Shown here in pieces: positions 53,777 through 62,767 of a DNA stretch of 64,000 nucleotides (position 1 is its first letter; every line of letters starts with the position of its first letter). The translations under genes and the position numbers were made by a program. Origin of the DNA: Gammaproteobacteria bacterium. Its GTDB lineage: Bacteria; Pseudomonadota; Gammaproteobacteria; Burkholderiales; Gallionellaceae. The DNA lies in contig JAHJNJ010000036.1 of assembly GCA_018820925.1 (NCBI GenBank), positions 337,498 through 401,497 of the forward strand, written 5' to 3'. The notes under the pieces were generated by a model. The model was not told the origin of the DNA and did not search any database. It saw nothing but the letters and a program-made list of their open reading frames with translations.

Positions 53777-54739
53777 ATGAGCGACCCATCTTCCCGTCTC
53801 AAGAATTTCCCCATCTCGTGGTTCGCCATGATCATGGGAATGGCAGGCTTCACCATCGCCTGGAGCCGCGCCGAACAAATCCTCGGGCTCGGCTTCGCGC
53901 TCAGCCCAGTCCTGCTGACGATAACCGCTGCGTTGTTTGTGTTGCTGGCGGTGATTTACCTGGCCAAGCTCGCCAAATATCCGCAGGATGTGCTCGGCGA
54001 GATCAATCACCCGGTGAAGGTGGCATTTGCCCCCACCATCTCGATCGCGCTGATCCTGCTCGCCATCGCCTGCCTGCACAATTCGCCGGTACTGTCGTTT
54101 TGGCTGTGGCTGGCGGGCGCCGCGTTGCATCTGGTGGCGACGCTCTACGTGATGTCCTCGTGGATTCATCACACGAAGTACGAAATCGCGCACCTGAATC
54201 CTGCCTGGTTCATCCCCGTGGTCGGCAACATCCTGGTGCCGATCGCCGGCATTCATCATGCTTCGCCGGAGATTTCCTGGTTCTTTTACGGCGTCGGCAT
54301 CTTCTTCTGGCCGGTGCTGACAGCGATCATCTTCTATCGCCTGATTTTCCACGGCAGCCTGCCCGACCGCTTCATGCCGACGCTGTTCATTTTCATCGCC
54401 CCGGCGGCCGTGGGGTTCATCTCCTACTACAGCCTGATCGGCGGCATCGACGCCTTCGCGCGCATCCTGTACGGCATCGCACTGTTCTTCACGCTGCTGC
54501 TGTTCGTGCAGGTCAAACTGTTCGCCCGGCTGAAGTTCTTCCTGTCCTGGTGGGCTTACTCGTTCCCGATCGCAGCCATCACTATCGCCACGCTCGTGAT
54601 GGCCAAGGAAACCGGGCTGGCGTTTTACGCTTGGCTGGCGACCGGCTTGCTCGGCATCCTGACACTGGTGATCGCCATGCTGCTGGCGCGCACGGCGTTC
54701 GCGGCGCTACGGCGCGAGATATGCGTCGAGGGTCACTAA
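53777..54739 (+). CDS. TDT/SLAC1 family anion channel or transporter (TehA-like)
   Basis: A 320-residue protein with ten predicted helices and the internal pairwise repeat of the tellurite-resistance/dicarboxylate transporter family. The start SWFAMIMGMAGFTIAW and the conserved F in the pore-like helix are typical. Relatives export sulfite or carry anions (nitrate, chloride, malate). A dedicated operator covers its promoter, so it is tightly regulated. Its ligand is unknown; sulfite or another anion is possible. It is convergent with trmB. Confidence 0.87.
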   Translation: MSDPSSRLKNFPISWFAMIMGMAGFTIAWSRAEQILGLGFALSPVLLTITAALFVLLAVIYLAKLAKYPQDVLGEINHPVKVAFAPTISIALILLAIACLHNSPVLSFWLWLAGAALHLVATLYVMSSWIHHTKYEIAHLNPAWFIPVVGNILVPIAGIHHASPEISWFFYGVGIFFWPVLTAIIFYRLIFHGSLPDRFMPTLFIFIAPAAVGFISYYSLIGGIDAFARILYGIALFFTLLLFVQVKLFARLKFFLSWWAYSFPIAAITIATLVMAKETGLAFYAWLATGLLGILTLVIAMLLARTAFAALRREICVEGH

Positions 54740-54899
54740 CCGGCTGGATGATGTCAATGGATACCTGGCCGAATGGCAAGCAGTTCTTCCAGGGGGAGCG
54801 GCATGATCGCTTCTCCTGAAGTAGGGTAACAGGCAATCCGTATTGCGGATGCGCGCACAAGGGGAGGATGGGCGGGGTTGCGGAGGTAGAGCGGTCGCG

Positions 54900-55586
54900 C
54901 TACCGGCGACGGAACACCAGATCCCACACGCCATGCCCGAGTTTCAGCCCGCGCTGTTCGAATTTGGTGAGCGGGCGGTAGTCGGGGCGCGGCGCATAAT
55001 CGGCCGCTGTATTTTCCAGCTGAGGTTCCGTACTTAACACGCGCAATACTTGCTCGGCGTAGTCCTGCCAGTCGGTGGCGACATGGATGTAACCACCGGG
55101 TTTGATCTTCTGCACCAGTTGCGCGATGAACGGCGACTGGATCAGACGGCGCTTGTTGTGGCGCGCCTTGTGCCATGGGTCGGGGAAGAAGATGTGCACG
55201 CCGTCCAGTGTTCCATCGCCGATCATGTCGCGCAGCACTTCCACAGCGTCGTGCTGCATGATGCGGACATTCTTCAAATTTTCCGAATCGATCAGTTTGA
55301 GCAGGTTGCCCACGCCGGGCGTATGCACTTCCAGCGCCAGATAATCGTTCTCGGGATGCGCCTGCGCGATGACGGCAGTGCTGTCGCCCATGCCGAAGCC
55401 GATTTCCAGAATGACCGGCGCGGTGCGGCCAAAGGCTTGCGCGAGGTCGAGCGGACGGGCGACGTAGGGGATGCCGTAGCGCGGCTGCAGTGTGTCGATT
55501 GCGCGCTGCTGTGCGACCGAGACGCGGCCAGCGCGCAACACGAAGCTGCGGATATGCCGCTTGCTGAGGTCTTCGGCCTCAGTCAT
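54900..55586 (-). CDS. trmB: tRNA (guanine-N7-)-methyltransferase
   Basis: A 228-residue enzyme that makes m7G46 in t[13 protein letters not shown] is the SAM-binding motif, and [17 protein letters not shown] is the TrmB signature. Its ATG overlaps the thiG stop by one base (TAATG), the usual thiS-thiG-trmB order of betaproteobacteria. Confidence 0.96.
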   Translation of the reverse strand: MTEAEDLSKRHIRSFVLRAGRVSVAQQRAIDTLQPRYGIPYVARPLDLAQAFGRTAPVILEIGFGMGDSTAVIAQAHPENDYLALEVHTPGVGNLLKLIDSENLKNVRIMQHDAVEVLRDMIGDGTLDGVHIFFPDPWHKARHNKRRLIQSPFIAQLVQKIKPGGYIHVATDWQDYAEQVLRVLSTEPQLENTAADYAPRPDYRPLTKFEQRGLKLGHGVWDLVFRRR

Positions 55587-56380
55587 TAACTACGCGTCGA
55601 AGAGATGATCCCCGCCGTCGGCGAACTCGGGCTGGCACTGTACAGTTTCTTCGGCATGCGCCCGGCGAGGAACGCTTCGCGTCCGGCCTCCACACCCTTC
55701 TTCATGGCCGAGGCCATCAGCACAGGGTCTTTCGCCCCTGCGATGGCAGTGTTCATCAACACACCGTCGCAACCCAGTTCCATCGCAATCGCGGCATCGG
55801 AAGCCGTGCCCACACCCGCATCCACGATCACCGGCACCTTCACGCGCTCCATGACGAGTTGCAGGTTCCACGGGTTGAGAATGCCCATGCCCGAGCCGAT
55901 CAGCGAGGCCAATGGCATGATGGCGACGCAGCCGATGTCTTCCAGTTGCTTGGCGACAATGGGATCGTCCGAGGTGTACACCATGACCTGGAAGCCTTCG
56001 GCCACCAGTGTCTTCGCGGCGGCGATGGTTTCGATCACGTTGGGATACAGAGATTGCGGGTCACCCAGCACTTCCAGTTTCACCAGCGAGTGTCCGTCCA
56101 GCAGTTCGCGCGCCAGGCGCAGCGTGCGCACCGCATCGTCGGCGGTATAGCAGCCCGCCGTGTTCGGCAGGTAGGTGAATTTCGACATGGGCACGGAGTC
56201 GAGCAGGTTGGGCTCGTTGGCGTTCTGGCCGAGGTTGGTGCGGCGGATCGCCACCGTGACGATCTCCGCGCCGCTGGCGTCCAGTGCCGCGCGCGTTTCG
56301 GTGAAGTCCTTGTACTTGCCGGTGCCGACCAGCAGACGGGAAGAATAGCTTTTACCGGCGATGACTAATTGATCGTTCAT
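55586..56380 (-). CDS. thiG: Thiazole synthase
   Basis: A 264-residue TIM-barrel enzyme making thiazole phosphate for thiamine. The Schiff-base lysine lies in LVKLEVLGD, and the phosphate-binding [17 protein letters not shown] is intact. It uses ThiS thiocarboxylate, encoded 24 bp upstream. Confidence 0.97.
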   Translation of the reverse strand: MNDQLVIAGKSYSSRLLVGTGKYKDFTETRAALDASGAEIVTVAIRRTNLGQNANEPNLLDSVPMSKFTYLPNTAGCYTADDAVRTLRLARELLDGHSLVKLEVLGDPQSLYPNVIETIAAAKTLVAEGFQVMVYTSDDPIVAKQLEDIGCVAIMPLASLIGSGMGILNPWNLQLVMERVKVPVIVDAGVGTASDAAIAMELGCDGVLMNTAIAGAKDPVLMASAMKKGVEAGREAFLAGRMPKKLYSASPSSPTAGIISSTRS

Positions 56381-56404
56381 TTGTGTGTTTCCCTTGTGAA
56401 TGGA

Positions 56405-56617
56405 TCAGCCGCCGCCAACGGCGACGACAATTTCAAGTTTGTCGCCCGCAGACAATCGCTGCGTGACGAATGTACTGCGCGGCACGATCTCGCCGTTGCG
56501 TTCCAGCGCGATGCGTTTTCCGGTCAATCCCATCTCGTCGATGAGGGCGGCGACAGTCGTGTTTGCGGAAAGCTGGCGCGGTTCGCCATTGATGTTGACG
56601 GTGATCACTTTGCTCAT
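56405..56617 (-). CDS. thiS: Thiamine biosynthesis sulfur carrier
   Basis: A 70-residue ubiquitin-fold carrier ending in VAVGGG, the C-terminal GG that is adenylated and thiolated. Start MSKVITVNING at 56617; a start 9 bp earlier (MGN) is possible. No TPP riboswitch is evident in the short space upstream, where the divergent tRNA-Gly lies. Confidence 0.95.
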   Translation of the reverse strand: MSKVITVNINGEPRQLSANTTVAALIDEMGLTGKRIALERNGEIVPRSTFVTQRLSAGDKLEIVVAVGGG

Positions 56618-56655
56618 ATTGCCCATGATAGAATCTGCGCCGCATTCTACTATAA

Positions 56656-56729
56656 GCGGGTGTAGTTCAATGGTAGAACGGCAGCTTCCCAAGCTGCATA
56701 CGAGGGTTCGATCCCCTTCACCCGCTCCA
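56656..56729 (+). tRNA. tRNA-Gly (anticodon CCC)
   Basis: A 74-nt cloverleaf: acceptor GCGGGTG/CACCCGC, anticodon stem GCAGC/GCTGC with loop TTCCCAA, T loop TTCGATC, encoded CCA. Close to E. coli glyU. Its last 12 bases overlap the 3' end of the convergent hydrolase gene. Confidence 0.97.
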
Positions 56730-57596
56730 TCCGCAGGGTTCTCCCAGAAATCCGATTACCGTCGCCATGTGTTGTTCCAGGTCGCCATATTCGTCGTGGC
56801 TGCCGGGCATCACCAGCAGGCGCACCTGTTTGTTTTTGCGGTTGGCATGGATTTCCCGCGCCTCGCTGATGGGCACCGTTTCGTCCTCGGTGCCGTGAGC
56901 CAGCAACACCGGGCAATTCACGGCGGCGATGGTGTGCGCGGGGGCGATGTCGTCAAAACGGTAGCCGATGACGCGTTGCACGTAAAAAAGGATATACGCG
57001 CCCAGCGGCCAGAACGGTATGTGTTTGAATTTCAGCCAGCGCCGCATCATGCCCGCCGGATGGGCAAACGCGGCCAGACTCACGACGGCGGCGATATCCT
57101 TGCGCCGGGAAGCCAGCAGCAACGCCGCCCCCGCACCCACCGAATGCCCGATGACGCCGACGCGCGTCTCATCCACTTCTCCCTGAACTTGCAGCCAGTC
57201 GACAGCATGTTCCAGATCCTCGGCAAAGCGCGGCAACGAGGCAAAACTGTCGCCGTCGCTGCGGCCGTGACAGCGTGCATCGAACAACAGCAGCGCATAG
57301 CCCGCGTCGTGCAGCGGTTTCGCCAGCGGCAACATCATCTCGGCATTGCCGCCCCAGCCGTGCAGAATGGCCAGTGCCGGCGCGCGTTCGTCCGCAGGGA
57401 TGAACCAGCCGAACAGGGTTTTGCCGTGCACCGTGCGAATTTTGACTTCGCGCCAGGGCAGGCCTGCGGGTACGCCGCTTTCGCGCACGCGCGGCGCGGT
57501 CAGGCTGGCCCGGATCAGGCGATTGAGAACAAGCGCGGCGACTGCGCCGGTCAGCAGCAGCCCCAGGAGCCATTGCGCGGCTTCGAACAGGCTCAC
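56718..57596 (-). CDS. Alpha/beta hydrolase, membrane-anchored
   Basis: A 292-residue serine hydrolase: N-terminal helix (8-30), then LHGWGGNAEMM (oxyanion hole), nucleophile elbow GHSVGAGA, aspartate in HGTEDETVP and histidine in PGSHDEYGD. Similar to BAAT/dienelactone-type and prolyl-oligopeptidase-like esterases. The substrate is not known. The stop TGA lies within the tRNA-Gly gene on the opposite strand, so the last three codons (WSG) are antisense to the tRNA acceptor end. Confidence 0.88.
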   Translation of the reverse strand: MSLFEAAQWLLGLLLTGAVAALVLNRLIRASLTAPRVRESGVPAGLPWREVKIRTVHGKTLFGWFIPADERAPALAILHGWGGNAEMMLPLAKPLHDAGYALLLFDARCHGRSDGDSFASLPRFAEDLEHAVDWLQVQGEVDETRVGVIGHSVGAGAALLLASRRKDIAAVVSLAAFAHPAGMMRRWLKFKHIPFWPLGAYILFYVQRVIGYRFDDIAPAHTIAAVNCPVLLAHGTEDETVPISEAREIHANRKNKQVRLLVMPGSHDEYGDLEQHMATVIGFLGEPCGWSG

Positions 57597-57623
57597 CCCA
57601 TGGCCTTTGTGCTTGTCACCTGA

Positions 57624-58763
57624 TCAACGAAACTCGCGCAGGTAGTGCTGCTCGAAATAACGTTTCGCCCAGTGGAACAGGCGCGAGGACGGCAGCACCC
57701 AGTTACGTTTGAGATCGCGGAAAACGAGTATGCCGGCATTGACGCTGTCAACGATGCAGATCAGTTCGATGCGCGGGCGCGCTGTCGGTGCTTTGCCGTC
57801 GAGCGCCAGCAGCAGGTTCTCTGCCGTGGCGACCGCTTGCAGGTCGGCCATATGCGCCTGTTTGGGCAGCCAGTCCGGCCCCGGATAACTGCCCGCATCA
57901 CCGGCCACGAACACGCGCTCAGCTCCTTGGACCGCACAGAACTCGTCGGCCGGGAAGAAGCCGCCTTCGGACAAGGCGAAGCCGCTATTCTCGGCCCACG
58001 CCGGGCCGGTGAGTCCGGGCATGAACAGGATGAGGTCTGCCGGTATGTCAGCCGCTTCCGTGCTTACCCCGGTTGCCGAAAAGCCCTTGATTTTGTGCCC
58101 GAGTTGGGTGTCCACGCCGCGTCTGTTCATTTCTGTAAGCAACCCTTTTACCGCTTTTTCACCCAGACGTTTGCCGGGTTCGGCGGCGGCGTTGAAAAAG
58201 GTCAGTTGAAAGCGCTCGCGCTTGCCCTGCTGGCGCAGCCAGGTGTCCACGCCGAACATCAGTTCGAACATCGGGCCGCCGCGCATTGCGGAGGGTTCTT
58301 TCGGGTTGGTGCCGAAACCGAAGGCGATGCTGCCGCCGTCCATCTCGCGCAGGCGCTTGCCGATGGCTTCTGCGGCGGGTACGCCCTCGCACAGCGTCAG
58401 CGCATGTTCGATGCCCGGCATGCCCTTCAGGAAACGACCGCCGGTGGCGATGATGAGCGCATCGTTCTCGATCTCGCCGCCGTCGGTCAGTACTGTGCGC
58501 CCGCCGTTCTTCAGGCCGGTCACGCTGCCGCGCGCATGTTCGATGCGGTATTTTTTCAGGAAATGCGCCAGCGGAATGATCAGGTCCGAACCTTTGCGGA
58601 TGCCGGGCGGTATCCAGATCAGGCTGGGCAGATAGACGAAATCCGTGCCCGGCGAGACCAGCGTGATACTCGCCCTGGGCGCGCGACGGCGCAGTTCGCG
58701 CGCCGCGGTCAGCGCGGCAAAACCGGCGCCCAGAATGACGATGCGGCGTGAGTCATGAGACAT
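57624..58763 (-). CDS. FAD-dependent oxidoreductase of the SQR/NDH-2 family
   Basis: A 379-residue two-dinucleotide-domain flavoprotein. FAD motif VILGAGFAALTAA, ATGGRFL, and the second FAD contact FVAGDAG are present. Cysteines at C125 (LCEGV) and C276 (EFCAV) could be the redox pair of a sulfide:quinone oxidoreductase, but the assignment is not secure and NADH dehydrogenase II is an alternative. ATG 58763 with AGGAAACA upstream is used; the longer frame to 58925 is unsupported. A CRP-like site lies 80 bp upstream. Confidence 0.82.
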   Translation of the reverse strand: MSHDSRRIVILGAGFAALTAARELRRRAPRASITLVSPGTDFVYLPSLIWIPPGIRKGSDLIIPLAHFLKKYRIEHARGSVTGLKNGGRTVLTDGGEIENDALIIATGGRFLKGMPGIEHALTLCEGVPAAEAIGKRLREMDGGSIAFGFGTNPKEPSAMRGGPMFELMFGVDTWLRQQGKRERFQLTFFNAAAEPGKRLGEKAVKGLLTEMNRRGVDTQLGHKIKGFSATGVSTEAADIPADLILFMPGLTGPAWAENSGFALSEGGFFPADEFCAVQGAERVFVAGDAGSYPGPDWLPKQAHMADLQAVATAENLLLALDGKAPTARPRIELICIVDSVNAGILVFRDLKRNWVLPSSRLFHWAKRYFEQHYLREFR

Positions 58764-58809
58764 GTTCTGTTTCCTGTATTGGGTTTGTGGGTTGGAAAAA
58801 GTCGAAGGC

Positions 58810-58859
58810 GGTACACAAGATAGCTGCATGGTGGCAGGTTGTCTGTGACAAATATCACC
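58810..58859 (-). promoter_or_regulatory. CRP/FNR-type class II promoter of the SQR-like gene
   Basis: TGTGACAAATATCACC at 58844-58859 matches TGTGA-N6-TCAC. On the minus strand a TATCTT -10 (58817-58822) puts the likely start near 58810, so the site centre is 41.5 bp upstream, the classical class II position. Confidence 0.6.
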
Positions 58860-58912
58860 CACATTCACGCCTGGGAGCGGCGTGGCATGCGGGGGAATAA
58901 TGCAAATATGTA

Positions 58913-58941
58913 CCGCCTGGCGCATCGGCTACGCCAGGCGG
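58913..58941 (-). terminator. Likely terminator of the cyd operon
   Basis: Perfect 10-bp stem CCGCCTGGCG/CGCCAGGCGG with a 9-nt loop, 86 bp beyond the cydX stop and before the promoter of the next gene. There is only a weak T-rich tail. Confidence 0.6.
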
Positions 58942-59026
58942 CATGACAGGCAATACAGAAATCGTCCGGGCTGGTCAGCAGGGTACAACGCAACGTGCTC
59001 CTGGCCCCATTCCTTGCGCCTTCCCG

Positions 59027-59116
59027 TCATTCATTATTGTTCTCAAACCACATCGCGTTGACCACGGCGAGCAGGATGGCCATGGCCAGTCCCAACATCC
59101 AGGTGAAATACCACAT
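59027..59116 (-). CDS. cydX: Cytochrome bd small subunit CydX
   Basis: A 29-residue single-helix protein, MWYFTWMLGLAMAI..., ending FENNNE. The MWYFTWxLG start is the CydX signature. AAAGGAGA lies before the ATG, 16 bp after the cydB stop. It stabilises the haem site of the oxidase. Confidence 0.95.
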   Translation of the reverse strand: MWYFTWMLGLAMAILLAVVNAMWFENNNE

Positions 59117-59132
59117 GCGAATCTCCTTTAAT

Positions 59133-60272
59133 TTAGTAAGCGGAATGGTCGTTGGACTCGACGTAGGCGTTGGTGATCTTGCCCGCCATCATCTTGTATG
59201 CCCAGCCGGTGTAAGTAATGACGATGGGCGTGAAGATCAGCGCCGCCCAGAACATCACTTCCAGCGTCAGGTGACTGGATACGCTGTCCCATACGGTGAG
59301 GCTGGAGCGCGGATCGCTGGACGAAGGCATGACAAAGGGGAACATGGCCACACCCGCCGTACCGATGACGCCCAACTCGGCGATACCACTGCCGATGAAG
59401 GCCAGCACCGGCTTCCTCATCCAGGCAAACAGCAGGGCCAGCAGGCCGCCTGCGAAGGCTGCGCCTGGAATCACCCACAAAACCGGATGACTGGCGAAAT
59501 TACCCAACCATGCACCCGCCTGGATTTCGACGGTCTTGTCCAGCGGATTGGGCAATGCACCCGGGTCGACCACCGACGTGATGACATAACCCGGCATGTC
59601 GGAAGAAACCCACACACCTGCTGCGGCGAAGGCTGCCAGCATCACTGTACCGAAGATCAGCGAAGCGGCTCTGGAACGGGCATAAACATCACCTTCGGTA
59701 CGAACCATCAGGTAGTTGGCACCGTGGAAGGTGAGCATGGACAGGCTCACGACACCGGACAGCAAGGCGAACGGATTGAGCAGTCCCCAGAACGTGCCGG
59801 TGTACACCGGCATCAGGTTGTCTTCGAAGTGGAAGGGTACGCCCAGCAGCAGGTTGCCGAAGGCGATGCCGAAGACCAGCGCGGGCACGGCTCCGCCGAC
59901 GAACAGGCCCCAGTCCCAGATGCCGCGCCAGGTGGGATTGGCCACCTTGGAGCGGTAGTCGAAACCGACCGGACGGAAGAACAATGCAAACAACACCAGC
60001 AGCATGGCCCAGTAGAAGCCGGAGAAGGCCGCCGCATAGACGATCGGCCAGGCGGCAAAGATGGCGCCGCCGGCGGTAACGAACCAGACCTGGTTGCCGT
60101 CCCAGTGCGGGCCGACGGTGTTGATGACCACGCGGCGTTCCACGTCGTTCTTGCCGATGAAGGGCAGCAGCGTGCCCACGCCCATGTCGTGGCCGTCCAT
60201 GACGGCGAAGCCGAGCAGCAGCACGCCAACCAGCAGCCACCAGATGATTTTCAGGGTTTCATAATCGAGCAT
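59133..60272 (-). CDS. cydB: Cytochrome bd ubiquinol oxidase subunit II
   Basis: A 379-residue membrane subunit with nine helices; W and GHDMGVGTLLPF region near the N-terminus and WDGNQVWFV are typical of CydB of the E. coli type. It lies 10 bp after cydA. It does not carry the haems but is needed for assembly. Confidence 0.96.
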   Translation of the reverse strand: MLDYETLKIIWWLLVGVLLLGFAVMDGHDMGVGTLLPFIGKNDVERRVVINTVGPHWDGNQVWFVTAGGAIFAAWPIVYAAAFSGFYWAMLLVLFALFFRPVGFDYRSKVANPTWRGIWDWGLFVGGAVPALVFGIAFGNLLLGVPFHFEDNLMPVYTGTFWGLLNPFALLSGVVSLSMLTFHGANYLMVRTEGDVYARSRAASLIFGTVMLAAFAAAGVWVSSDMPGYVITSVVDPGALPNPLDKTVEIQAGAWLGNFASHPVLWVIPGAAFAGGLLALLFAWMRKPVLAFIGSGIAELGVIGTAGVAMFPFVMPSSSDPRSSLTVWDSVSSHLTLEVMFWAALIFTPIVITYTGWAYKMMAGKITNAYVESNDHSAY

Positions 60273-60282
60273 GTTATTTTCC

Positions 60283-61854
60283 TCACTGTGCGGGTTTCAG
60301 GGCGGGCGCGGTTTCGCCGTTATAACGTCCGGTGCCGAGGCTGGCGGGGCCGAGGCGCGCGTACTTGAACATCAGGTACATTTCCACCACCAGCAGGCCG
60401 GTGTAGAAGAACAGGAACCCGGCCAGGGAGCCGTACAGGCTGTTGGCCGACAGGGTTGATGTGGAAAGATGCGTCGGCAGGATGCCGAAGATGGTCCACG
60501 GCTGGCGGCCGTATTCGGCCACGAACCAGCCCATCTCCGAAGCGATCCACGGCAGCGGGATGAACCACAGTGCCCAGCGCAGCAGCCAGCGCTTCTCGTG
60601 GAAGGTGTTCTTGATCGAGTACCAGAAGGAGAGGGTGAACAGCAGCGCGAACGAGAAGCCCAGCAGCACCATCAGTCGGAAGGTCCAGAACATGGGGGTG
60701 ACTTTGGGAATCGAATCCCGGGCCGCTTGCGCGATCATCTCGGGTGTCGCCTGCGACACATCCGCTGAGTATTTCTTCAGCAACAGTCCGTAGCCCAGAT
60801 CGGCCTTGCGCGCTTCGAAGTCGGCTTTGGTCGCCTCGTCGGCGGTATTGGCGCGCAGTTGTTCGAGTGCCTTGACCGCGATGATGCCGTTGCGGATGCG
60901 CTCGACGGATTGGGCTTCAAGTTCGTCTATGCCCGGCAGTACTTTGGTCGCCGTGCGCGTGGCGAGCAGGCCGAGGGCGTAGGGAATCTTGATCTCGGCT
61001 GTGTTCTCGCGCTTCTCGTCATCGGGAATCGCGAACAGCGTGAAGGATGCCGGTGCAGGCTCGGTCTTCCACATTCCTTCCAGCGCGGCGAGTTTGGTTT
61101 GCTGGTGTTCGGTCACCGCATAGCCGGATTCGTCACCCAGCACGATGACCGACAGGGCCGAGGCAAAGCCGAACGCGGCAGCAATGCGGAAGGAACGCTT
61201 GGCAAACTCGATATCGCGGCCCTTGAGCAAATACCAGGCGCTGATGCCGAGCACGAACATGGAACCGGTCACATAACCGGCCGACACGGTATGCACGAAC
61301 TTGGCCTGGGCGGCCGGGTTGAATACCACGTCCCAGAACGATGTCATTTCCATGCGCATGGTGACGTAGCTGAACTCGGAGCCCACCGGGTTCTGCATCC
61401 AGCCGTTGGCGACGAGAATCCACACCGCCGACAGGTTGGAGCCGATCGCCGTGAGATAGGTGATCAGCAGGTGCCTGCGCTTGGAGAGTTTGTCCCAGCC
61501 GAAGAAGAACAGGCCGATGAAGGTGGATTCGAGGAAGAACGCCATCAGGCCCTCGATGGCCAGCGGCGCGCCGAAGATGTCGCCGACGTAGTGCGAGTAA
61601 TACGCCCAGTTGGTGCCGAACTGGAATTCCATGGTCAGGCCGGTGGTGACGCCGAGCGCAAAGTTGATGCCGAACAGCTTGCCCCAGAATTTGGTCATGT
61701 CGCGGTAGATTTCCTTGCCGGTCATGACGAACACCGTCTCCATGATGGCCAGCAGGAATGAAAGCCCCAGCGTCAGGGGCACGAACAGGAAATGGTAGAA
61801 GGCCGTGGCGGCAAACTGCAGCCGCGACAGGTCAACGATTTGCTCGGTAATCAT
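60283..61854 (-). CDS. cydA: Cytochrome bd ubiquinol oxidase subunit I
   Basis: A 523-residue haem subunit. Haem ligands are H in FYHFLFVP (b595), H in [10 protein letters not shown] and M in [10 protein letters not shown] (b558); E in [11 protein letters not shown] is the proton-path glutamate pair. A long Q loop (about 240-390) is present, as in E. coli CydA, so this is a quinol oxidase rather than the short CIO type. It overlaps cydP by one base. High oxygen affinity fits a microaerobic lifestyle. Confidence 0.97.
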   Translation of the reverse strand: MITEQIVDLSRLQFAATAFYHFLFVPLTLGLSFLLAIMETVFVMTGKEIYRDMTKFWGKLFGINFALGVTTGLTMEFQFGTNWAYYSHYVGDIFGAPLAIEGLMAFFLESTFIGLFFFGWDKLSKRRHLLITYLTAIGSNLSAVWILVANGWMQNPVGSEFSYVTMRMEMTSFWDVVFNPAAQAKFVHTVSAGYVTGSMFVLGISAWYLLKGRDIEFAKRSFRIAAAFGFASALSVIVLGDESGYAVTEHQQTKLAALEGMWKTEPAPASFTLFAIPDDEKRENTAEIKIPYALGLLATRTATKVLPGIDELEAQSVERIRNGIIAVKALEQLRANTADEATKADFEARKADLGYGLLLKKYSADVSQATPEMIAQAARDSIPKVTPMFWTFRLMVLLGFSFALLFTLSFWYSIKNTFHEKRWLLRWALWFIPLPWIASEMGWFVAEYGRQPWTIFGILPTHLSTSTLSANSLYGSLAGFLFFYTGLLVVEMYLMFKYARLGPASLGTGRYNGETAPALKPAQ

Positions 61855-62087
61855 CAGTGTTTCTCCTCATGAGGTTCATTTGTTTTTGTCGGTGGCGGGG
61901 CAATCAGCGCGGTGGCAACGCGATCCGAGTCCATACCCTCGGTCATGCTGCGGATCGCCGGATGACTGAAAAAGAAATACCAGAGGCCGTAAAGCACCAG
62001 CAGCTTGATTGCCAGCGCAACGGCGACCTCCAGGCGTAGCGTCTTCTTCACGCCGCCAGTGCCGCGTTTCAGCTGTTGCAGCTGCAT
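61854..62087 (-). CDS. cydP: Cytochrome oxidase small subunit CydP
   Basis: A 77-residue protein with one helix ([12 protein letters not shown]) and a basic N-terminus, recognised as the CydP family found before cydA in betaproteobacteria. Start ATG 62087 overlaps the 3' end of the nifX-like gene by 19 bp; its stop overlaps the cydA start. Confidence 0.85.
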   Translation of the reverse strand: MQLQQLKRGTGGVKKTLRLEVAVALAIKLLVLYGLWYFFFSHPAIRSMTEGMDSDRVATALIAPPPTKTNEPHEEKH

Positions 62088-62476
62088 GTGTTGCCGCCGT
62101 GGGCGTGACCTTCGCCGTCAAGATCGCTATGGTCGTGGTTACAGCCATCACTGGCCGATTTCACGCGCCCGTCCAGAAAAGCTTCCACGGCCAGGAGAGG
62201 AATGCTTTCGTTGGTTGCCACTACCAGCACGCCACGTGTTGCAAGATTGCGGACAAACCCTTCGCCGGCACCGCCGGTGATCAGCACTTTCATGCTGTCG
62301 AGGGGGTGAGCCGCGCCTTGGTCGAACCCGTGTATGGCCATGTTGGCATCAAGGTCGAGTCGCTCGATTTCGCGGGGTGGTTCCAGCCCGCCTGCTTCAA
62401 AGACGATGAAGCGGCGTGCCTTTCCGGCGTGGCCGGTGACGGTACGGTAATTCTGGCTGCTGACTGCAATGCGCAT
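62069..62476 (-). CDS. NifX/NafY-like metal-cofactor-binding domain protein
   Basis: A 135-residue protein of the dinitrogenase Fe-Mo cofactor (NifX/NifB C-terminal) family: MRIAVSSQNYRTVTGHAGKARRFIVFE and LITGGAGEGFVRNLATRGV. The tail CNHDHSDLDGEGHAHGGN then TCSCNS is rich in H and C, a likely metal site. No nif genes are present, so it may bind or deliver iron-sulfur or another metal for the oxidase or for redox sensing. First gene behind the sigma-54 promoter; AGGAGA precedes ATG 62476. Confidence 0.85.
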   Translation of the reverse strand: MRIAVSSQNYRTVTGHAGKARRFIVFEAGGLEPPREIERLDLDANMAIHGFDQGAAHPLDSMKVLITGGAGEGFVRNLATRGVLVVATNESIPLLAVEAFLDGRVKSASDGCNHDHSDLDGEGHAHGGNTCSCNS

Positions 62477-62609
62477 GATGATCTCCTGATTGATAGCGGG
62501 CGGAAGTGACGAGCATCGAAGCTGCGGGCAGGTACTGCTCGCGGGGAGATTCGCACTGTAGTCCTTTTCCGGAAACCAATCGATGACGTCACTTCCCTGC
62601 GCTCTACAT

Positions 62610-62625
62610 TGCAAGGCGCATGCCA
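62610..62625 (-). promoter_or_regulatory. Sigma-54 (-24/-12) promoter of the nifX-like-cyd operon
   Basis: On the minus strand TGGCATGCGCCTTGCA matches the consensus TGGCACG-N4-TTGCA, with GG and GC exactly 10 bases apart. It lies 134 bp before the nifX-like ATG and downstream of the enhancer palindromes. Confidence 0.8.
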
Positions 62626-62725
62626 TGCTCACGGGGAGAAATGTAACGGCTTAAGTCTGTTGCTGTTTTCAGGTTAGCCTGCGGCGGAATGTCGCAGGGT
62701 AGCGATGGGGAATAAGCCGGGCTTG

Positions 62726-62762
62726 TCTGCCAGACTGGCAGAATGGGCGCCAAGCTGGCAGA
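62726..62762. promoter_or_regulatory. Palindromic enhancer sites for the adjacent sigma-54 activator
   Basis: A perfect 17-bp palindrome TCTGCCAG-A-CTGGCAGA (62726-62742) is followed 20 bp later by a second CTGGCAGA (62755-62762) within GCCA-AGC-TGGC. Both lie just past the activator stop codon and about 100-135 bp upstream of the -24/-12 promoter, the normal place for activator binding. Confidence 0.75.
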
Positions 62763-62767
62763 GTGTC

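Noticed and set aside
56618..56655. TPP riboswitch before thiS
   Set aside because: Only 38 bp separate thiS from the divergent tRNA-Gly and none of the conserved riboswitch core is visible.
58995..60368. A 457-codon open frame on the plus strand across the cydB gene
   Set aside because: It is antisense to cydB, repetitive in H, Q and G, and has no homology-like motifs; it results from the GC-biased third positions of cydB.
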